This document shows, in pieces, positions 1-6,684 of a stretch of DNA of 10,333 nt (positions are counted from its first letter, which is position 1; each line of letters starts with the position of its first letter). Origin of the DNA: DUZB01 sp964407525 (GTDB lineage: Bacteria > Desulfobacterota > DSM-4660 > Desulfatiglandales > Desulfatiglandaceae). A program made the position numbers and the translations under genes. The stretch spans positions 1-10,333 of the forward strand of contig CAYOWC010000177.1 of NCBI GenBank assembly GCA_964407525.1. The letters are read 5' to 3'. Under the pieces are notes generated by a model, which worked only from the letters and a program-made list of their open reading frames with translations, was not told the DNA's origin and ran no database searches.

Positions 1-57
1 GACGCGCTTGATGCCTTGTATCTTTGGCAAAAGCAACGCTTGCAGGATTTAGGTTAA
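1..57 (+). CDS. C-terminal end of an unidentified protein (partial)
   Basis: Reading from base 1, an open frame gives DALDALYLWQKQRLQDLG and stops at TAA 55-57. The helical, Leu/Gln/Arg-rich composition looks like the tail of a real protein rather than noise. Eighteen codons are too few to name a family. The frame ends inside the last codons of the leftward Cys-rich gene, so the two would converge with a 3-4 nt overlap of their stops. The other frames here are also open over this short distance, so the call is tentative. Confidence 0.35.
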   Translation, partial: DALDALYLWQKQRLQDLG

Positions 58-497
58 AATAGGTGGTAGGGCATTCTAGGAGGCCATCCAGGATGATCAA
101 TGGGGACAACGGGTTCCTGCGATAGTGAAATAATAATCTCGGTGTTAAAGGAATATTCACGTAGATGTGAAAAGTCGTCAGCACGGTTGCTTGGGATAAA
201 AGTGCCGTTAGCAGGAAGATTCAAAACAGTGAGGCTGGAACCGCATAGGCAACCCTCCATTTCTGAAATAAACGTTTTGTTTCCTTCTTTGACTTTAAGA
301 CTTGAAGAACAGCAGGAAATGAGTAATCCGTCATTCTTGTCATCACATTTTGGACAATTGCAACAGAATGAGGTCCTTTCAAGACCTTTATCACATTGGC
401 ATATCCATTCCGTTCTTGAAAGAAAGACTGTAATATGTAAGATCAGGGTAACAAGAAAAATGTGGAAGAGAATTTTTCTCTGTGGAAGTCGTTTCAT
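54..497 (-). CDS. small exported or membrane-anchored cysteine-rich protein, unknown function
   Basis: I do not recognise this 147-residue protein. It begins with a basic stretch and one hydrophobic helix (about residues 8-28) that would act as a signal anchor or signal peptide. Ten cysteines follow between residues 33 and 85: C33-x-C35, C45-C46-x-C48-x2-C51, C62-C63 and C83-x-C85. The tail is proline-rich (residues 129-143, with HPGWPP). Cysteine density of this kind outside the membrane suggests metal binding or a disulfide-rich fold; that is inference. The frame stays open upstream to 659, but the start at 497 is preferred because the hydrophobic helix begins there, AGG lies 8 nt upstream, and a consensus promoter (516-545) would start transcription at about 509, after any longer start. 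It is divergent from the LysE-type exporter, with 103 bp between their starts. Confidence 0.7.
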   Translation of the reverse strand: MKRLPQRKILFHIFLVTLILHITVFLSRTEWICQCDKGLERTSFCCNCPKCDDKNDGLLISCCSSSLKVKEGNKTFISEMEGCLCGSSLTVLNLPANGTFIPSNRADDFSHLREYSFNTEIIISLSQEPVVPIDHPGWPPRMPYHLF

Positions 498-515
498 ATT
501 ATTAACCTGTTCTTC

Positions 516-545
516 ATTATATCCATGAAACTCGTGACCTGTCAA
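516..545 (-). promoter_or_regulatory. consensus sigma-70 promoter for the Cys-rich gene
   Basis: On the minus strand TTGACA (545-540) and TATAAT (521-516) are both perfect consensus hexamers, separated by 18 bp. Transcription should begin near 509, about 12 nt before the ATG at 497, giving a very short leader that just contains the AGG of the ribosome binding site. This placement excludes the longer possible start at 659. Confidence 0.8.
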
Positions 546-600
546 CAACTTCGGGCTCTGAACCCAAAGCTGCTGATGGAGATATTTACTGAGTTCTCTT

Positions 601-1236
601 ATGTTCAGCATACCAAATTTGTCCATATTTTTGTTGGCGGCCTTGATTCTTCTACTCACGCCTGGTCCGGCAGTACTTTATATTGTGGCGCGCAGTTTGG
701 ATCAGGGCCGGTTGGCTGGATTTGTTTCGGTTCTCAGTATCGAGGTTGGCAACTTCGTGCACGTATTGGCAGCTACTTTGGGATTGTCTGCCATACTCGT
801 TTCGTCAGCACTGGCTTTCTCCATTGTCAAATACCTGGGTGCCGCCTATCTCATTTATCTGGGGATACGCCGACTTCTCGCACGCGATACCGAGCATCAG
901 CCAACGACTTTTAAGCGTCAGAGTCTAAGACGCATTTTTCGGCAAGGTGTGCTGGTGGCCATACTTAACCCGAAGACGGCCTTATTCTTTTTCGCTTTCT
1001 TGCCACAATTTGCGGATTCGTCAAAGAGCTCATTTGCTCTCCAGCTGTTGGCCCTCGGGTGTTTGTTCGTACTCATGGCCATTGTCACAGACAGTCTGTA
1101 TGCTTTTTTAGCGGGTACAGCTGGACAATGGCTCAAAGGCAGTCGCCCGTTTCTACGGGTTGAACGGTATTTGGTAGGAACCGTCTATATTGGATTAGGA
1201 GTAATGGCCGCACTTGCAGACACCAGACGTCACTGA
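601..1236 (+). CDS. LysE/RhtB family amino-acid exporter
   Basis: This 211-residue inner-membrane protein has the usual length and layout of the LysE/RhtB superfamily, which exports amino acids such as homoserine, threonine or lysine, or similar small molecules. The first helix ends in the family's TPGP motif (residues 20-23). It is followed by ARSLDQGRLAG, the GNFVH segment (50-54), the AAYLIYLGIRRL helix end and the second signature NPKTALFFFAFLPQF (123-137). Five or six hydrophobic helices can be seen. The substrate cannot be read from sequence. The ATG at 601 puts the N-terminus where RhtB proteins normally begin, but its ribosome site is poor, the nearest GGAG being about 20 nt upstream. 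No LysR-type regulator lies beside it; the divergent neighbour is the Cys-rich protein. Confidence 0.9.
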   Translation: MFSIPNLSIFLLAALILLLTPGPAVLYIVARSLDQGRLAGFVSVLSIEVGNFVHVLAATLGLSAILVSSALAFSIVKYLGAAYLIYLGIRRLLARDTEHQPTTFKRQSLRRIFRQGVLVAILNPKTALFFFAFLPQFADSSKSSFALQLLALGCLFVLMAIVTDSLYAFLAGTAGQWLKGSRPFLRVERYLVGTVYIGLGVMAALADTRRH

Positions 1237-1256
1237 AAGGCAGCAGAGTTCAACGA

Positions 1257-1296
1257 ATAAATTCAGCGGACGCAAAAAGCCGCGCGGCTGATTTAT
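1257..1296 (+). repeat. inverted repeat after the LysE-type gene
   Basis: ATAAATTCAGC (1257-1267) pairs with GCTGATTTAT (1287-1296), leaving one bulged T and a 19-nt GC-rich loop. It starts 20 nt after the exporter's stop and lies 43 nt before the start of the small membrane protein. No T-run follows, so it is not a standard intrinsic terminator. It could stabilise the mRNA end or be an operator. Confidence 0.35.
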
Positions 1297-1339
1297 ACGG
1301 TGGATGTCACTCAAACACAAAAAGGAAAGGGAGCCAGTT

Positions 1340-1489
1340 ATGTTATACACAATTGCGGTTGTTCTGATTCTGCTTTGGCTGTTGGGAATTGTTTCGTCAA
1401 CCACCATCGGCGGGTTCATCCACATCCTGCTCGTCATTGCTATTGTAGTTGTTTTGTTGCGTATCATCAGTGGCCGAAAACCGCTTTGA
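1340..1489 (+). CDS. lmo0937 family (DUF5670) small membrane protein
   Basis: This 49-residue protein is almost entirely hydrophobic: MLYTIAVVLILLWLLGIV, then a short polar turn with the conserved TIGGFIHILL segment, a second helix and a basic end, SGRKPL. Length and sequence match the lmo0937-type mini membrane proteins found widely in bacteria; their function is not established. The start at 1340 is favoured over an in-frame ATG at 1304 because AAGGGAG ends 6 nt before it and the family begins with MLYTIA/MLW-type residues. It lies 103 nt after the LysE-type gene, in the same direction, with an inverted repeat between, so it could be a separate unit. The basic C-terminus suggests that this end is cytoplasmic. 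Confidence 0.85.
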   Translation: MLYTIAVVLILLWLLGIVSSTTIGGFIHILLVIAIVVVLLRIISGRKPL

Positions 1490-1597
1490 TTGTCTCTCTC
1501 CCCCCTGAAGTATTTGCCGGGGTATCTCTAATTTTGCGGTTGCGTGATTGATGTCCAATCTCTTCGGAAAAAGCTACACCCACAGGATTTAGCTATA

Positions 1598-3937
1598 ATG
1601 AAAAGAAAAATTGAATTACTGGCGCCAGGCGGAGATATTGATTCTATAAAAGCCGCAATTGCAGCCGGGGCGGATGCCATATACTGTGGGCTCAATAGAT
1701 TTAATGCCAGAAACCGAGCCAAAAATATAGATTTTGAGGACCTAAATGGGATTTTGAATCTTGCTCATAGGAATAATTGCAAAGTTTTTTTAACACTCAA
1801 TATAATTATAGTAGAAAATGAAATCCCGGCCCTCATAGGATTGCTGAATAGAATCATTAATACAAGCGTTGATGGAGTAATTGTTCAGGATTTAGGGTTG
1901 TTATATCTATTATCTAAATATTTTAAAGATCTTGAGATACATGCCTCTACTCAGATGACTACTCATAATGAAGGTCAGATAAAGTTTTTAAGTACATTGG
2001 GTGTTACCCGGGTTAACCTTTCAAGAGAATTAAATATTCATGAAATAAAAGCGTTAACTTTGATTGGAGATGAAAATAATATCTTAACTGAAATATTTGT
2101 CCACGGCTCCTACTGTATCTCTTTCTCAGGAATCTGTTATATGAGTTCTGTTCTTGGAGGTAAGTCTGGAAATCGTGGCAGATGTAGTCAACCATGTAGA
2201 GATAGATATTTGACTACTCCTCAAGGAAAAAAATTCCCCCTTAATCTTAAAGATAATTCAGCCTATTTTGATATAAGTGAGATATCTGATGCAGGGGTTG
2301 CCTCGTTAAAGATTGAAGGGAGAATGAAGAGCTTTGATTACGTCTATACGGTGGTGAATTGCTGGAAAAAACAAATACAAGGCTTTTATCATGAAAAATT
2401 ACTAGATACTGACAATAGTGATTTCTATAAAGTATTTAACCGGGATTTCTCAGACTCCTATTTGAAGGGAGATATTGGTAAACATATGTTTATTGATAAT
2501 CCCATGGATAATTCGATTAAACAGCTTTCTGAAATGGTTAATTATTCTACGAATGATGAAATGGTAAAAGACAGGATCGAATATTATGAAGAAAAAAAAG
2601 AAATTTTTAAAAAAGCTACAAGGGAGGTGAACAAGTTAAGTATAGATAAATATCCTTTAATAGTGAGTGTCTCAGGGGAAATTGACAATCCTTTAAAAGT
2701 ATCCATAAAAACTCCCTACACGTCATTTACGGTGCTTTCGGAAAGTAATTTAGTGAATGCCGGCACTTACACCCTGGACCAGCATAGTCGGAAACAAAGA
2801 TGTGAGGCAAAAACAATACCATCAGATAGCAAGGACTTTTCAGGAAAAAAAGAGAAAATTGCCGCTAAATGCCTGAATTACGAGTTTTTATTGAAAAAAT
2901 TTAAGGCTTTAAATAATACGGAATATTTCATTAAACATCTGGAGTTAGAGAATCTTGAAAGTGATCTTTTTATACCTTTTAAAGAGCTCACTTCAATAAA
3001 AAGAAGGATTATATCCATCTTAAATGGTTCAAAAGAAATTGTTGATCCCATCGACGTTCCATTTATAAACAAAAATACAGTAAAAATTAAACCCGCTCTT
3101 GCTGTATTAATCGCCTCGAAAAAGGATTTGTACGTTTGTGATAAGGCTTCTGTAGATGTATTTTTTCAAATTCCGAATTTCCTTAAAAATGAAGATTTAG
3201 AAATTAGAGATCTTTTTTTAGAAAACAATGCATTAATTCCCTGGTTCCCATCTGTATTGATAGGAGAGAATTATACTGCTTCGGTAGAATTTCTCCAACA
3301 GGTGAAACCAAAACTTATTGTAACAAATAATACTGGAGTAGCCTATGAAGCGTATAAAAGGCGAATCCCATGGATAGCAGGACCTTATCTTAATATTGTT
3401 AATTCCTTTAGCCTTCTATGTCTGAAAGAAAAGTTTAACTGTCATGGATCATTTGTTTCCAATGAAATTAGTATAAATCAGATAGAAAAAATTGTTAGTC
3501 CTGAGAAGTTCAAGCTATATTATAGCATCTACCATCCAATTGTACTTATGATCACCAGACAATGCTTATTTCACCAGGTTGTTGGATGCGAAAAAGATAA
3601 ATTCAGTGAGGAGTGCATTCACGAATGTGATCGAAGTACATCCATTACAAATTTGAAAAATACACCTTTCTTTGTTAGAAAATCAAAAGGGAATTATCAT
3701 TCTATCTATAATAATTGTAATTTTTTGAATACGGATATTGTTACTGATATGCCGGATAAATTTTCCGCATTTTTCATTGATTTGAGGGATATGAAAACTG
3801 AAACAAAAATAGAAATGGATAAAACCGAAATAATTAGGCTTTTTGAAAATCTTTTAGATGGAAACCCCGATTCAAAAAAAGAACTTAAACAAATGATTCA
3901 TCCCACAACCGATGCCCAATATAGAAAAGGAATTTAA
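1598..3937 (+). CDS. U32 family protein, long form with C-terminal cysteine cluster
   Basis: Proteins of the U32 family were named as peptidases. Characterised members (RlhA, TrhP, UbiU/UbiV) instead carry an iron-sulfur cluster and act in RNA or quinone hydroxylation. The N-terminus reads IELLAPGG, then GADAIYCG and NARN, as in the family's TIM-barrel domain. The signature EIFVHGSYCISFSGICYMSS supplies C173 and C180, and C196 and C200 follow (C-x6-C-x15-C-x3-C), the expected [4Fe-4S] ligands. KIEGRMKS (238-245) and FNRDFSDSYL (280-289) continue the family pattern. A second cluster, C656-x7-C664-x8-C673-x3-C677, resembles that of long U32 proteins. The start at 1598 is chosen over 1544 because the family begins at the MKxxIELLAP segment and AGGA lies 10 nt upstream. 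At 779 residues it is longer than RlhA (about 650). The gene is far more AT-rich than its neighbours. Substrate unknown. Confidence 0.85.
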   Translation: MKRKIELLAPGGDIDSIKAAIAAGADAIYCGLNRFNARNRAKNIDFEDLNGILNLAHRNNCKVFLTLNIIIVENEIPALIGLLNRIINTSVDGVIVQDLGLLYLLSKYFKDLEIHASTQMTTHNEGQIKFLSTLGVTRVNLSRELNIHEIKALTLIGDENNILTEIFVHGSYCISFSGICYMSSVLGGKSGNRGRCSQPCRDRYLTTPQGKKFPLNLKDNSAYFDISEISDAGVASLKIEGRMKSFDYVYTVVNCWKKQIQGFYHEKLLDTDNSDFYKVFNRDFSDSYLKGDIGKHMFIDNPMDNSIKQLSEMVNYSTNDEMVKDRIEYYEEKKEIFKKATREVNKLSIDKYPLIVSVSGEIDNPLKVSIKTPYTSFTVLSESNLVNAGTYTLDQHSRKQRCEAKTIPSDSKDFSGKKEKIAAKCLNYEFLLKKFKALNNTEYFIKHLELENLESDLFIPFKELTSIKRRIISILNGSKEIVDPIDVPFINKNTVKIKPALAVLIASKKDLYVCDKASVDVFFQIPNFLKNEDLEIRDLFLENNALIPWFPSVLIGENYTASVEFLQQVKPKLIVTNNTGVAYEAYKRRIPWIAGPYLNIVNSFSLLCLKEKFNCHGSFVSNEISINQIEKIVSPEKFKLYYSIYHPIVLMITRQCLFHQVVGCEKDKFSEECIHECDRSTSITNLKNTPFFVRKSKGNYHSIYNNCNFLNTDIVTDMPDKFSAFFIDLRDMKTETKIEMDKTEIIRLFENLLDGNPDSKKELKQMIHPTTDAQYRKGI

Positions 3938-3958
3938 CAGAAATCAAATTAATTCCTT
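3927..3958. terminator. inverted repeat across the convergent stops of the U32 gene and pspF
   Basis: AAGGAATT (3927-3934) and AATTCCTT (3951-3958) form a perfect 8-bp stem around both stop codons, with a 16-nt loop that can be partly zipped by two more A-T pairs. On the minus strand the stem runs into TTTTC. It may be a weak shared terminator, but only two pairs are G-C. Confidence 0.35.
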
Positions 3959-4993
3959 ATCGTATTTGCGGTAAAGCCCCCGAAACTGATGATAGGTTAA
4001 CCCCAGGGCGTCAGCCGCCTTTTTCTGATTAAATCTGGCATCTTTGAGCGCCTTTTTTAAAAATCTGATTTGGAGTTCCCTGACAGCTTCTTCAAGAGGT
4101 TTTTCCATAAGATCATTGAGAGCGGTTGCTTCCTTGTTTCCCGCCTTACCCACGGCCTCCATTTCTTTCCGGGCGGAGGGCTGGGCTCGAAAAGGGTCAA
4201 AATCAATATGAGAGATATGCGGTGAATCTGACCTGTATACAGCACGTTCCACCAGATTCTTTAATTCCCGAACGTTTCCCGGCCAGTTATGGGTTTCAAG
4301 GGTGTCCATGGCCTCTTGACTGAATTGGGGCATCTCTTTGCGGCCTAACTCCAGGGTCATTCTTCCTGCAAAATGGTTTGCCAGCAGAAGAATGTCTCCA
4401 AGTCTTTTTCTTAGAGGGGGCAGAAAGAGAACCTCAAAAGAAAGGCGATCCAGCAGGTCTCGCATAAATCTGCCCTCGTCGGTCAAGGCGATGAGGTCCG
4501 CGTTGGTCGCCGCAATAATTCTTACATCCACTTCAATGCTCTCCGAACTGCCGACACGCTCAAAAGTACCGTATTCGACGACGCGCAGTATCTTTTCCTG
4601 GACCTCCATGGGGATATTGCCGATTTCATCCAGAAACAAGGTGCCTCCGTCCGCGGCCTCGAACCTCCCTGTCCTCCGTTGTTCAGCTCCGGTAAATGCG
4701 CCCCTTTCATGCCCGAATAATTCGGGTTCGATGAGGGCAGGGTTTAGTGCCGAACAGTTCAAGGCCACCAGGGAACCTTGCCATCGCCTGGATAAAAAAT
4801 GAAGCCGGGAAGCTGCCAGTTCCTTTCCAGTGCCTCTTTCGCCTATGACAAGTACCGGACGGTTGATGGGGGCTACCCTGGAAAGATTCTCCTGAAAGTC
4901 GAGAAAAGCATCGGATTGTCCAAGGGCTTCAGACACCCCGATAGAGGTTTTTGTTCGGATGTCCTGTGTTAAAGGGGATGGCTTTTTTTTCAT
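3944..4993 (-). CDS. pspF: PspF, sigma-54 activator of the phage shock genes
   Basis: This 349-residue AAA+ enhancer-binding protein lacks an N-terminal receiver domain, as PspF does. Motifs in order: Walker A GERGTGKE (51-58), the sigma-54 contact loop GAFTGA (98-103), Walker B TLFLDE (118-123), sensor I ATNADL (162-167), the arginine-finger region RDLLDR (178-183), sensor II WPGNVRELKN (237-246) and a Fis-type helix-turn-helix (about 322-344, NQKKAADALGLTYHQFRGL) very close to E. coli PspF. It remodels sigma-54 polymerase at the divergent pspA promoter and is normally inhibited by PspA. The start at 4993 follows TAGGA at 9 nt; an open extension to 5122 is rejected because it would cover the gene's own promoter and reads unlike the family. 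The linker before the HTH is somewhat longer than in E. coli. It converges on the U32 gene with a 6-nt gap. Confidence 0.95.
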   Translation of the reverse strand: MKKKPSPLTQDIRTKTSIGVSEALGQSDAFLDFQENLSRVAPINRPVLVIGERGTGKELAASRLHFLSRRWQGSLVALNCSALNPALIEPELFGHERGAFTGAEQRRTGRFEAADGGTLFLDEIGNIPMEVQEKILRVVEYGTFERVGSSESIEVDVRIIAATNADLIALTDEGRFMRDLLDRLSFEVLFLPPLRKRLGDILLLANHFAGRMTLELGRKEMPQFSQEAMDTLETHNWPGNVRELKNLVERAVYRSDSPHISHIDFDPFRAQPSARKEMEAVGKAGNKEATALNDLMEKPLEEAVRELQIRFLKKALKDARFNQKKAADALGLTYHQFRGLYRKYDKELI

Positions 4994-5038
4994 GGTAAAA
5001 AATCCTATAAGATAGCTACAATAACTAACAATAGGCGA

Positions 5039-5068
5039 AATATACCATATTGTATTCTGCGTTGTCAA
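5039..5068 (-). promoter_or_regulatory. sigma-70 promoter of pspF
   Basis: On the minus strand TTGACA (5068-5063) and TATATT (5044-5039; five of six consensus bases) are 18 bp apart. Transcription would start near 5032, leaving a leader of about 40 nt before the ATG at 4993. It points away from the sigma-54 promoter of pspA. The -35 end lies close to the region where PspF would bind upstream of pspA, so autoregulation as in E. coli is plausible. Confidence 0.7.
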
Positions 5069-5074
5069 TGGGGT

Positions 5075-5097
5075 AACCACTTGAAATGAAATTGGTT
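5075..5097. promoter_or_regulatory. candidate upstream activator site for PspF (inverted repeat)
   Basis: AACCA (5075-5079) and TGGTT (5093-5097) are an inverted repeat with a 13-nt A/T-rich centre, located between the pspF promoter and the -24 element of pspA. Position and symmetry fit an enhancer-type site, but the repeat is short and I cannot confirm it against the known PspF site. Confidence 0.3.
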
Positions 5098-5116
5098 TTT
5101 GAGTTAATTGGAGCGA

Positions 5117-5131
5117 TGGCACGATTAATGC
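5117..5131 (+). promoter_or_regulatory. sigma-54 promoter of pspA
   Basis: TGGCACG-N4-ATGC gives the invariant GG (5118-5119) and GC (5130-5131) with exactly 10 nt between them, matching the -24/-12 consensus TGGCAC-N5-TTGC with one mismatch. Transcription should begin near 5143, 30 nt before the pspA start. The divergent PspF gene supplies the required activator. Confidence 0.85.
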
Positions 5132-5172
5132 TCTGGGATTAAGGCAAATAGAGACAAAAAGGAGACTATGCC

Positions 5173-5856
5173 ATGGGTATTTTCACACGATTTCGAGACA
5201 TCATCAGTTCCAATATCAGTGCCATGCTGGATAAGGCAGAGGACCCGGAAAAATTGATCAAGCTCATGATCCGGGAGATGGAGGATACGCTTGTTGAGAT
5301 CAAGGCTTCATGCGCCGGGGTTATGGCTGCCATGAAAAAAATTCAGCGCCAGATTGATGAAGTTCAATCCCGCATTAGATACTGGGAGGAAAGGACTGCC
5401 CTTGCGGTTAGAAAAGGGAGGGATGATCTGGCGCGGGAGGCGCTTTTGGAAAAACGCCGGTATGCGGAAAAGGCGGGGGCACTTGAAAAAGAGCTGACGG
5501 AACATAATTTTCTGGTCGAGCAATACCAGGAAGATATTAGCCAGCTTGAAGACAAGATGGAGTCTGCTCGCGAGAAACAACGGTTGCTCCAACAGCGTCA
5601 CATTCATGCACGAAGAAAGATGCGCGCCCAGGAGGACATTCGCCGCATGGAGACTTCGGATGCCCTGTTCAGATTCGAAGAATTTGAAAATCGCATAGAA
5701 AGAATGGAAGCGGAGGCGGACCTGATTAATTTTGGAAGAAAGCCGACACTTGAGGGAGAGCTGGACAGTCTTTTGGTTGACGATGATATCGAAAAGGAGC
5801 TACAAAGAATAAAGTCTTCTTTCTCAAAGAAGGATGAGACATCCCCCCTGGTTTAG
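5173..5856 (+). CDS. pspA: PspA, phage shock protein A (PspA/IM30 family)
   Basis: This 227-residue protein matches PspA over its full length. It opens with the membrane-binding amphipathic helix MGIFTRFRDIISSNISAMLDKAEDPEKL, followed by MIREMEDTLVEIKAS. It continues as a long charged coiled coil (about residues 30-185) that includes the REDLAREAL-type segment and ends with FEEFENRIERMEAEAD. In this family PspA oligomerises on the inner membrane under envelope stress, limits proton leakage and, when free, binds and inhibits PspF. GGAG lies 8 nt before the ATG at 5173; the nearer ATG at 5168 is out of frame. It is the first gene of the sigma-54-driven unit, and pspB follows after 116 nt. Confidence 0.95.
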   Translation: MGIFTRFRDIISSNISAMLDKAEDPEKLIKLMIREMEDTLVEIKASCAGVMAAMKKIQRQIDEVQSRIRYWEERTALAVRKGRDDLAREALLEKRRYAEKAGALEKELTEHNFLVEQYQEDISQLEDKMESAREKQRLLQQRHIHARRKMRAQEDIRRMETSDALFRFEEFENRIERMEAEADLINFGRKPTLEGELDSLLVDDDIEKELQRIKSSFSKKDETSPLV

Positions 5857-5972
5857 TCCGAAGATTCTACGGATTATTCTAACCGTTTAGCCGTTTGAGA
5901 GAAGAAAAGATGCGGTTTTCAGGGGGTGTCTGTCTAAATTAGCCGAAAGCGACTGAGGGGACAAAATTAACT

Positions 5973-6224
5973 ATGAATGGCGTTATAGCACTATCGATCA
6001 TTTTAGGAGGCTCTGTTCTGATCCTGGCCATCATCGGGAGCACCATTCTCATGGCCATAAAGATATTCAAGGGGCCGACCTCTAAAAAGGGCCAACAAAA
6101 CGAAACCGATGAAGCAAAAATGATACAGGAGATCTACAAAGGACTTTCCCTGATGGAAGAGCGTCTTGAGGCCTTGGAGACTATCATTTTGGATCGAGAA
6201 AGAAAGGACCGTGTAAATCTATGA
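5973..6224 (+). CDS. pspB: PspB-like phage shock membrane protein
   Basis: The 83-residue protein has one N-terminal membrane helix (about residues 4-29) and a cytoplasmic charged tail with the PspB-like pattern DEAKMIQEIYKGLSLMEERLEALETII, a short leucine-rich coiled coil. E. coli PspB is 74 residues and has the same layout. PspB and PspC sense membrane stress and draw PspA away from PspF. The stop overlaps the pspC start (ATGA at 6221-6224), indicating translational coupling. The ribosome site is marginal: GAGGGG lies 12 nt upstream. Identification rests on the tail and the gene order; the membrane helix itself is not diagnostic. Confidence 0.82.
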   Translation: MNGVIALSIILGGSVLILAIIGSTILMAIKIFKGPTSKKGQQNETDEAKMIQEIYKGLSLMEERLEALETIILDRERKDRVNL

Positions 6225-6667
6225 GAAGGAATAGGAAGTTCCGCCACCGAGCGCATTATCGCCCCCGTAGAAGCCGACATATGAGTGATCGATTTCAGGG
6301 GTTGTTCAATGGAGGGCTTTATCGTTCACGAAACGGTGTGATACTGGGCGTTTGTAAAGGGATCGCCCAATATTTCGATTTTTCTGTTTTCTGGATTCGG
6401 GTCGCCGCCGTTATTGTTTTTTTCATAAGCGGCTTCTGGCCCATTACAGCTATCTATTTCATCGGGGCCTTCTTGATGAAACCTGCACCCGCAATCCCGG
6501 TTCAGACAAGTGAAGAGCAGGAGTTTTATGATAGCTACGTCCATTCCAGGAAAGGGGCTACAGATCGTCTCAAAAGGCGATATGACAGCCTGATGCGCCG
6601 TATTCAGCGATTGGAGCATACGGTCACATCCAAGGAATTTGAATGGGACCGAAAACTGAATACCTAA
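6221..6667 (+). CDS. pspC: PspC-domain membrane stress sensor
   Basis: The 148-residue protein contains a PspC domain (about residues 31-88): GLYRSRNGVILGVCKGIAQYF, then DFSVFWIRVAAVIVFF, and two closely spaced hydrophobic helices (about 58-71 and 73-86). The C-terminal part (112-140) is a charged coiled coil with RRIQRLEHTVTSKEFEWD, resembling the RxxxxExxVTS tail of E. coli PspC. It partners PspB as membrane sensor. The first 20 residues are unusually basic (eight arginines) and are not part of the domain. Translation may start at 6221 (AAGGA 12 nt upstream, overlap with pspB) or at the Met at 6281, which would remove this basic stretch. E. coli PspC is about 119 residues, so either is possible. 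Confidence 0.9.
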   Translation: MRRNRKFRHRAHYRPRRSRHMSDRFQGLFNGGLYRSRNGVILGVCKGIAQYFDFSVFWIRVAAVIVFFISGFWPITAIYFIGAFLMKPAPAIPVQTSEEQEFYDSYVHSRKGATDRLKRRYDSLMRRIQRLEHTVTSKEFEWDRKLNT

Positions 6668-6684
6668 AAGCGCAATTAGCGCTT
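6668..6684. terminator. hairpin between pspC and the MBL-hydrolase gene
   Basis: AAGCGC (6668-6673), a five-base loop AATTA and GCGCTT (6679-6684) form a compact 6-bp stem directly after the pspC stop. On the minus strand the stem is followed by TTTTA, so it could end transcription of the leftward operon. On the plus strand there is no T-run. It overlaps the start of the heptanucleotide repeat. Confidence 0.4.

Noticed and set aside
100..528. Rightward 142-residue open frame over the Cys-rich gene
   Set aside because: It is the shadow of the leftward gene: no ribosome site, no membrane or domain pattern, and the opposite strand has promoter, start and signal sequence.
553..565. Near-palindrome GGGCTCTGAACCC as an operator
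   Set aside because: It lies just upstream of the -35 box and has one mismatch, but 13 bases with no regulator nearby are too little to support a call.
498..659. N-terminal extension of the Cys-rich protein to 659
   Set aside because: It would start upstream of the consensus promoter, pass through the exporter's first codons and bury the hydrophobic N-terminus.
1500..1521. CCCC/GGGG inverted repeat after the lmo0937-family gene as a terminator
   Set aside because: The stem is only 4 bp around a long loop and is followed by mixed sequence rather than a T-run.
1594..1599. TATAAT just before the U32 start as a -10 box
   Set aside because: It overlaps the ATG, has no -35 partner at 16-18 bp, and the DNA there is AT-rich by composition.
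4338..4802. Rightward 154-residue open frame inside pspF
   Set aside because: It is antisense to the AAA+ domain and its residues follow from the conserved codons of pspF.
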